64,000 bases of DNA, from positions 3,174,749 to 3,238,748 of the forward strand of contig CAJNDS010000001.1 of NCBI GenBank assembly GCA_905221605.1, written 5' to 3'. The translations under genes and the position numbers were made by a program. Origin of the DNA: Symbiodinium natans. Taxonomy: Eukaryota > Sar > Dinophyceae > Suessiales > Symbiodiniaceae. Below, one piece after another: positions 58,986 through 64,000 of the stretch. How positions within the stretch are numbered: the stretch's first letter is position 1; each line of letters begins with the position of its first letter. The notes beneath the pieces were generated by a model, which did not search any database, had not been told where the DNA came from, and saw only the letters and a list, made by a program, of their open reading frames with translations.

Positions 58986-60541
58986 GGGGTAGAGATTCTC
59001 ATAGGGTATTAGAATACCTACGAAGGAGCTGTTAGTGTAAGGCGACCCCAACCTAAGCCCTAAGCCCTAAACCCTAAACCCTAAGCCCCAAACTCAACAG
59101 CATCTCAGAGGTCCCAGACGCAGCTGGCTGCAAAGGTGCGGAATGTGTGTCGCATACGAAGTGGCTAAACCCTAAACGCTCAACCCTAAACCCGAAGCCC
59201 GAAACCCGAAACCCTAAACCCTAAACCCTAAACCCTAAACCCTAAACCCTAAACCCTGACCCTTTTTTGCTCCTATTTGCCGGGGAATGGGGTGATCTCA
59301 TAGGGTTGCAAATGTCTCGGGCTTTTGCTGAGGAGATTCGATGAGCAACCCTAAGCCACCACTCCGGCTTCGTCAACGGTAGGGTTCAGGGCTTTGGAGG
59401 GGTGGCCATGGTTTTCACCTTACTTAGGGTGCTTCTTACCCTGCTTAGAAGTACCCATGAACCTCCAAGTAGGTTTTACAACGTTGTCGTAGCTTGTAAA
59501 GGTGACGGTTGACAGGGACAGCTGCTTTTTGCTCTAGCCCCCCTTCATTTGCAAGGTGCAACGCCTTTTCGCCAAAACGGTCTGAGAACGGGGTCCTGGC
59601 TACCATTCAAATCCTGCCCCTCTGTGCCTTCCTTAGGCTACAACCCAAAGCCAACAGCCTCCTGAGCCCAAACATAGGGGTCGGAATAATTGGTAACAGT
59701 GTTCCCTTATGGTCCCTTTTATAAATAAATAAATATATAGATATATACAAATATATATACTATAACCAGCCCCCAAAATCCTATTCTAATGATTAAGGCC
59801 CCTACGCCTCAAGGGACGTAGGGATAGTCGGCTGGAAGTGACCACGCCCGGAGGCCCAGAGCTCACCAGCTGACCTCTTTGCCCACCCCAGGCGGGATTT
59901 TCGCTACACCCGAAACCCTAAACCCTAAACCCTAACCCCTAAGCCCCTTGAGTGGGTTAGGGATGGCCTTGTTCCCTGTCTACCTCTAGGGTGTTAGGCT
60001 CCCTTCAGAAACCCCATTGTGCAAGAAAGGTGGTGCTCATTTCACGGGTCCGACACAGGGTAACCTCGATCCTGACTTCCGCCAAAAGTTTTTGCGGTTT
60101 AGGGTTGAGGGTTTGAGTTGGCGTTGGGTTTTAGGTCGGCTTTTGAGATATTCTGTGTCTTCCCTGATTGGGGTTTAAGAGGATTATGCTTAGGAATATG
60201 CCGGTTTTCAGGCCCATGCGGCTGTCTTGAAGGTGTGTTGATTAGACGCGAATTCAGGTTTTTACGTGTGAACATAGGGTCGGAATAATTACGAATAGTA
60301 TTCCCTTATGGTCCCTCTATAGATATGCGATTAACCCCCCAAACCCTGTTCCAATTATTAAGGCCGCTATATTGGGTCTTTCGGCTTTTCTCGTTGTTTT
60401 TGCTTAGGCTTGGCGATTACTTGCACATGGATGCAGCACGTGAGCCGGTTCCACACTTTAGGGCTGCGTTGGTGTGTTGGAGGGCGAGACGATGCTGACA
60501 AAGCGCAGGTTAGAGCGAGCATCGAAGTGTTGATAACCCCT
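58986..60541. other. repeat-rich spacer with family C and E elements
   Basis: CCCTAAA at 59051-59090 and 59164-59258; family C at 59405-59475 (ACTTAGGGTGCTTCTTACCC, AAGTACCCATGAACCTCCAAGTAGG); family E at 59673-59815 and 60278-60372, both with GGTCGGAATAATT and TTCCCTTATGGTCCC. Unique islands show no convincing exon. Confidence 0.6.
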
Positions 60542-61075
60542 AAACCCTGAAACCCTTAAACCCCATCTCCTCTAAAGCCCCTAAACCCCCTAAACCCCCT
60601 TAAGCATGAAACCCTTAACCCTAAACCCTAACCCCTAAACCCTACACCCTACCCCCTAACCCCTAACCCCTAACCCCTAAACCCTAAACCCTAACCCCTC
60701 CACCCACAACTGCAAGGGACCCGTTTTTCAGGCCTGAGGTCAGCTTCGTGCCATGCGGTTCCCGGAGTCCTTGCACCCCTAAACCCTAAACCCGAAACCC
60801 TAAACCCTAAACCCTAAACCCTAAACCCTAAACCCTAAACCCTAAACCCTAAACCCTGGCTCCAGGAGTCCGCCGCCGACCTCCATATACGGCAAGATCT
60901 ACGTGGGTGTTCCCCCACAGGCTGCATGCCCTGACTCTTGAGGGGGCTGAGGATTTTAGAGGAGGCCCTGAAGCCTAAACCCTAAACCCTAAACCCTAAA
61001 CCCTAAACCCTAAACCCTAAACCCTAAACCCTAAACCCTAAACCCTAAACCCTAAACCCTAAACCCTAGACGGGC
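60542..61075. repeat. CCCCTAAAC tract and CCCTAAA arrays
   Basis: 60537-60700 decayed CCCTAACCCC text, CCCTAAA at 60778-60855 and 60974-61068. Two islands (60731-60775, frame RPEVSFVPCGSRSPC after TTTTTCAG; 60856-60965) may be small exons, but this cannot be established. Confidence 0.8.
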
Positions 61076-61415
61076 TTAGAGTTTAGGTCTTTGGTTTCAT
61101 GTCGCTGAAGAGCGAGTCGGACGGAACCTGCCCAAGGCCACAAGTTATGGCATGGGTTGAGTGTTTACAGGGTTTAAAGGGTTTTTTGGGGTTTTTAGGG
61201 TTTTACAGGGTTTGGGGTGCAGGGTTTACAGCATATTTTTGTTTAGGGTTTCTAGCTTTTTTGTGTTTATAGGGTTTACAGGGCTCTTTAGGGTTTATAG
61301 GTTTTTTTAGGGTATATAGGATTGATAGGGTTTCTAGGCTGTACATGGTTTGTAGGGTTCTAGGGTTTGGGGGGTTTTCGGTATTCCGTTGTCAAGCCTC
61401 AATCTGTGACGGCAG
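61076..61415. repeat. decayed TTTAGGG text with TTTACAGGG and TTTATAGGG variants
   Basis: GGGTTTACAGGG, GGGTTTATAGG and GGGTTTCTAGG variants between 61150 and 61370, longer spacing than the heptamer. It runs to the acceptor GACGGCAG. Confidence 0.75.
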
Positions 61416-61502
61416 GAGTTCTTGGTAGTCTTTGACACCAGCAGCGGCAATGTTATCCTCCCGGCGAGGACTGTTGATATGAGAATCCTGGCAACATGGG
61501 CT
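61416..61502 (+). CDS. aspartic-protease-like exon (VVFDTSSGN)
   Basis: Acceptor TGACGGCAG; the frame EFLVVFDTSSGNVILPARTV then DMRILATWA. (F/V)VFDTxSGNxxxP is the N-terminal catalytic block of pepsin-like proteases with DTSS for the usual DTGS; this Ser variant is, from memory, common in dinoflagellate copies. Other exons of the domain were not found: next is telomeric text and a tandem repeat. It could be an isolated exon of a long gene or a relic. Confidence 0.6.
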
Positions 61503-61599
61503 AGGGGCTTAGGGTATAGTTTAGGTTCTAGGGTTTAGGGTCTAACCAGGGTTTGGGGCTTAGGGCTTAGAAGTTTAGAGTAATGTTGCACCCGCAATA

Positions 61600-62330
61600 T
61601 TCTAGGGGGACGCTATTACGAAAAGTTTTTCGGCTATTCAGGATCTTGGCCCTCTGTTTTGGGGGTCCGCTATAATGAAAAGATTTCGGGCCGTGACTGT
61701 TTTTTTTAAGGGTGTCAGGAAGGCATAAGCTTCTCGAGAAAGAGAGATACTTGAAGCCTGAAGCCTCGACCTGTCCAGGATCTCCGACAATCTTCTTTTC
61801 TCAGGGCGCCTTTTTCTTTATAAATTCCTTACTTAAAACTAGATGATTCCATAGGCGAATCATATCCGGAAAGGGGGTACCTTACGGAGGCCTCCGGACA
61901 CACTTTAATACCTTTGTTTGGGGGCCCGCTATAATGCAAGTCTCCCGGGGCCAAGGGCTCAGTCCTTCGGTTTTCAGGAAGGCATAAGCTTTCTCGAGAA
62001 GGAGGGATACTTGAAGCCCTCCTCGACCTGTCCAGGATCTCCGACAATCTTCTTTTTTCAGGGCGCCTTTTCTTTATAAATTCCTTACTTAAAACTAGAT
62101 GATTCCATAGGCGAATCATATCCGGAAAGGGGGTACCTTACGGAGGCCTCCGGACACACTTTAATACCTTTGTTTGGGGGCCCGCTATAATGCAAGTCTC
62201 CCGGGGCCCGGGGCTCAGTCCTTCGGTTTTCAGGAAGGCATAAGCTTTCTCGAGAAGAAGGGATACTTGAAGCCTGAAGCCTCGACCTTTCCAGGGTCGC
62301 GGGGTAGCTTAGGGAGGCTCCGGACCCCCC
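61600..62330. repeat. 256-259 bp tandem repeat, about 2.7 copies
   Basis: AGGCATAAGCTT(T)CTCGAGAA occurs at 61721, 61980 and 62236. Each unit contains CCTGTCCAGGATCTCCGACA, TTCCTTACTTAAAACTAGAT, CGGAGGCCTCCGGACACAC and CCCGCTATAATGCAAGTCTC. The last copy is truncated. A minus frame of 96 codons across it is incidental. Confidence 0.92.
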
Positions 62331-63316
62331 CCCCCCCGACTGTTTGGGGTCTTTTTTTATTCAGGCTCGCGACTGTTGAGGGGGGGGGGGGTTACTTTTT
62401 CAAGCAGGTCCAACATTTTCAGAGTTGCTGCTGAAGATTCTACCCCTAGACCCCCCCCCCCCCTTGCAGGCACCACTGTTATCCTTGCATTGCTACGCAA
62501 GCCACCTCCCCGCCCCAAACCCTAAACCCCAAACCCCAAACCCTAAACCCTAAAACGTCTCTGTTGAGCCGCTGACGGAAGCCCCAGTAAGAGCAGCAGA
62601 CAACAGCGGTTGTGTCTCTCGTGAGGCTTGGTTTGAGGGTGAAGACGGGGCAAGCGATTTTGTTTTTTCCTCCGCAGCCATTTTCTTGGTGCTTGTATTG
62701 CGACTGTGCGTGGGTATGGGTTGGCTGTGCTTGTTGCATGTGCATCTGCTGCCGTCTCCCCCTTTGTATCCTGATGCCCACAAGATGACGAGAAAACTGT
62801 TGGTTCGGCTGCAGGTGAATCCCTGTTTCCAAAAATGTCTGAGCGATGAGCGTCCGCTCCTGGATGGCGTTGCCATAGCTCGGGGGACGGTAGCAAGTAG
62901 GCATGAGTGGCCGGGGCCGCGGCGTTTGCTAGTCAACCGGCCGCTGCTTGCCAGGTCGCAGCAAAAAAAAAAAAAAGCCTGCTTACAGACATTTGCACTA
63001 GCCAGCTCATCCGCGTAGAGTGGATGAGAGGGGGTGGGGGTCTCCTGCCCCGTGACTCCTGAGCCGGGACTCAGCTCATTTCCTCAGGGATTTGAGAGGG
63101 ATCGGGGGTTTCCTGCCCCGCGGATCCTGGCAGTTTTAAGTCTGTGGCAGTCTAAGAAAAGTGCGCAGGAAGCTGCTCACTATATCAGTAAAACATGGTC
63201 TGACGCAGCACCAGTTGAATGATGAATTATTGCCCTCACTGGTTTTCGCGTCTTGGTTTAGTTGAGGACCTTTTCGTAGCAGTTGTGGTTTTTGCCCTTT
63301 CTTTCCCTCTTTCTAC
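62331..63316. other. spacer with ambiguous open frames
   Basis: Poly-C/poly-G tracts at 62320-62395 and 62451-62463, a CCCTAAA block at 62515-62552. From 62553 to 62936 all three minus frames and one plus frame are open, including a Gln/His-rich one (MHMQQAQPTHTHAQSQYK), so one exon may exist on either strand. Poly-A at 62961-62974. GTTTCCTGCCCCG/GTCTCCTGCCCCG is repeated at 63041 and 63107. Confidence 0.45.
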
Positions 63317-63318
63317 AG
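63300..63318 (+). promoter_or_regulatory. polypyrimidine tract with CAG, candidate splice acceptor
   Basis: TCTTTCCCTCTTTCTACAG ends 23 nt before the ATG at 63342. It may be a spliced-leader addition site or a normal intron end. Confidence 0.5.
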
Positions 63319-63341
63319 CCATCATTTCGACAACGGAGAGC

Positions 63342-64000
63342 ATGCTGATGGCTTCATGGGCTGTTGCTTCGGTTCAAGGTTTGTGTTCAAGCGTTGCTGG
63401 TTGTCTTCTAGTTTGTTACCACGTAGCCATGCTACTGGCAGCAACCCGCCACGCGCGGTCCAGATCCCCACCTCGTCCTCAAGTAGACGTGCTGCCTGCC
63501 ATAAACTTTGGTGACCATGTGCGCGTGCTTCACAATTTCAGCCACGCTGTTGGATACCATTACGACATAGAGGCTGGAATGAGTGGAGTGGTTACTCAGG
63601 TAGATTCAGCAGGAGATGTGCTTATCCAGTTTGCCAACCTAAGCTTGAGGAAGTGGATCATTGGGGATGAGAAGGCCTTGCTTGAAGTCATTTATGCCAG
63701 TAACCTCACTTCTTCCGTGAATGAGTGTCGTCCAAAGCCCAAGACCCGAGCTACCCCCCATGCTTATGAGAATCCTACGCAAGTCCAAGCTCAACCACTG
63801 CAGCGACCCAAGTGGAATGTGCTGGACTTTCGGCCGTTGCAGAATGGCAAGCCCATGAATTCTGCAGCTCCTGCCCGTGTAGCGGTTCCCAACACAGTTG
63901 CGACCCCTGCGCGGTCAGTGGCTTTCGGCGGTGGTGGGCCTAACCTTGCTGCAGTATTGATCGCAGACCCTGATGCTCTGTCCTCAGCAGTTAAGGATAC
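63342..64000 (+). CDS. 5' part of a gene with an N-terminal hydrophobic segment and SH3-like domain; runs off the window
   Basis: Open without stop for 219 codons to the end. MLMASWAVASVQGLCSSVAG and CLLVCYHVAMLLAA form a hydrophobic N-terminus (signal anchor or membrane segment), followed by an Arg/Pro-rich stretch. Near residues 55-100 lies INFGDHVRVLHNFSHAVGYH, EAGMSGVVTQVDSAGDVLIQ, FANLSLRKWI: the pattern GDxVxV...GMxGxVxxxDxxGDVxIxF is that of a small SH3-like barrel (as in mind-bomb/KOW-type modules). The rest is low-complexity Ala/Pro-rich (SAAPARVAVPNTVATPARSV). In-frame stop upstream at 63216. No telomeric repeat within the part seen. Confidence 0.7.
   Translation, partial: MLMASWAVASVQGLCSSVAGCLLVCYHVAMLLAATRHARSRSPPRPQVDVLPAINFGDHVRVLHNFSHAVGYHYDIEAGMSGVVTQVDSAGDVLIQFANLSLRKWIIGDEKALLEVIYASNLTSSVNECRPKPKTRATPHAYENPTQVQAQPLQRPKWNVLDFRPLQNGKPMNSAAPARVAVPNTVATPARSVAFGGGGPNLAAVLIADPDALSSAVKD

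Noticed and set aside
1373-61075. CRISPR array
   Set aside because: Heptamer runs have no regular spacers of constant length, and gene structure is eukaryotic.
61829-62119. 96-codon minus frame
   Set aside because: It coincides with the 256-259 bp tandem repeat and contains parts of two units.
1-64000. tRNA, rRNA or spliced-leader RNA genes
   Set aside because: No cloverleaf, rRNA core sequence or the dinoflagellate spliced-leader text (CCGTAGCCATTTTGGCTCAAG) was found by eye; GGCTCAAG alone at 38567 and 57872 is too short.
1-64000. Plant or chromerid origin
   Set aside because: They share the TTTAGGG telomere, but the transposase type, the zinc-finger and expanded families and the non-GT introns fit a dinoflagellate better. 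Not excluded by sequence alone.

Overview
The window is nuclear DNA of a eukaryote, most likely a dinoflagellate. Direct evidence: split genes with short exons; GC-AG and apparently GA-AG introns beside GT-AG ones; several families of short inverted-repeat elements that carry splice sites at their ends; and the telomere-type heptamer TTTAGGG/CCCTAAA scattered through the window. Recognised families point the same way: an ISXO2-type transposase tail, MORN-repeat and C-x2-C-x-C-H zinc-finger proteins, a DTSSGN aspartic-protease exon, and two large families that I know from memory as massively expanded in Symbiodinium-type proteomes. The heptamer alone (also in plants and chromerids) would not settle this, and no species can be named.

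Layout. 1-19.5 kb, plus strand: a two-exon membrane protein, then many short coding-like exons separated by telomeric repeats, including the transposase tail at 13.4-13.9 kb and a methyltransferase-like LKPGG exon at 18.5 kb. 20.4-36.1 kb, minus strand: a co-directional cluster of about five multi-exon genes (E, D, C, B, A in plus-strand order) nearly free of telomeric repeats inside genes. 36.3-37.6 kb: divergent strand switch with a 205-bp palindrome and a homogenised TTGTAGGG array. 37.6-47.4 kb, plus strand: one MORN-repeat gene in about a dozen small exons separated by telomeric or inverted-repeat introns. 48-57 kb, plus strand: further exons, including a gene starting at 52009 that encodes a zinc-finger protein split by a composite intron. 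57-62.5 kb: mostly repeats, with one aspartic-protease exon and a 256-259 bp tandem repeat. 63.3-64 kb: the open 5' part of another gene behind a polypyrimidine-AG.

The most unusual feature is the relation between telomere-type repeats and introns. A sense-strand TTTAGGG run contains both GT and TTTAG, and at 13301-13397 a complete candidate intron consists of nothing else and joins two exons in frame. Elsewhere the arrays sit inside inverted-repeat introns, and one is flanked by a 27-bp near-perfect duplication of exon sequence. The exon calls rest on reading frame, splice signals and family motifs read by eye; most exon-exon connections between different telomeric blocks are not proven.
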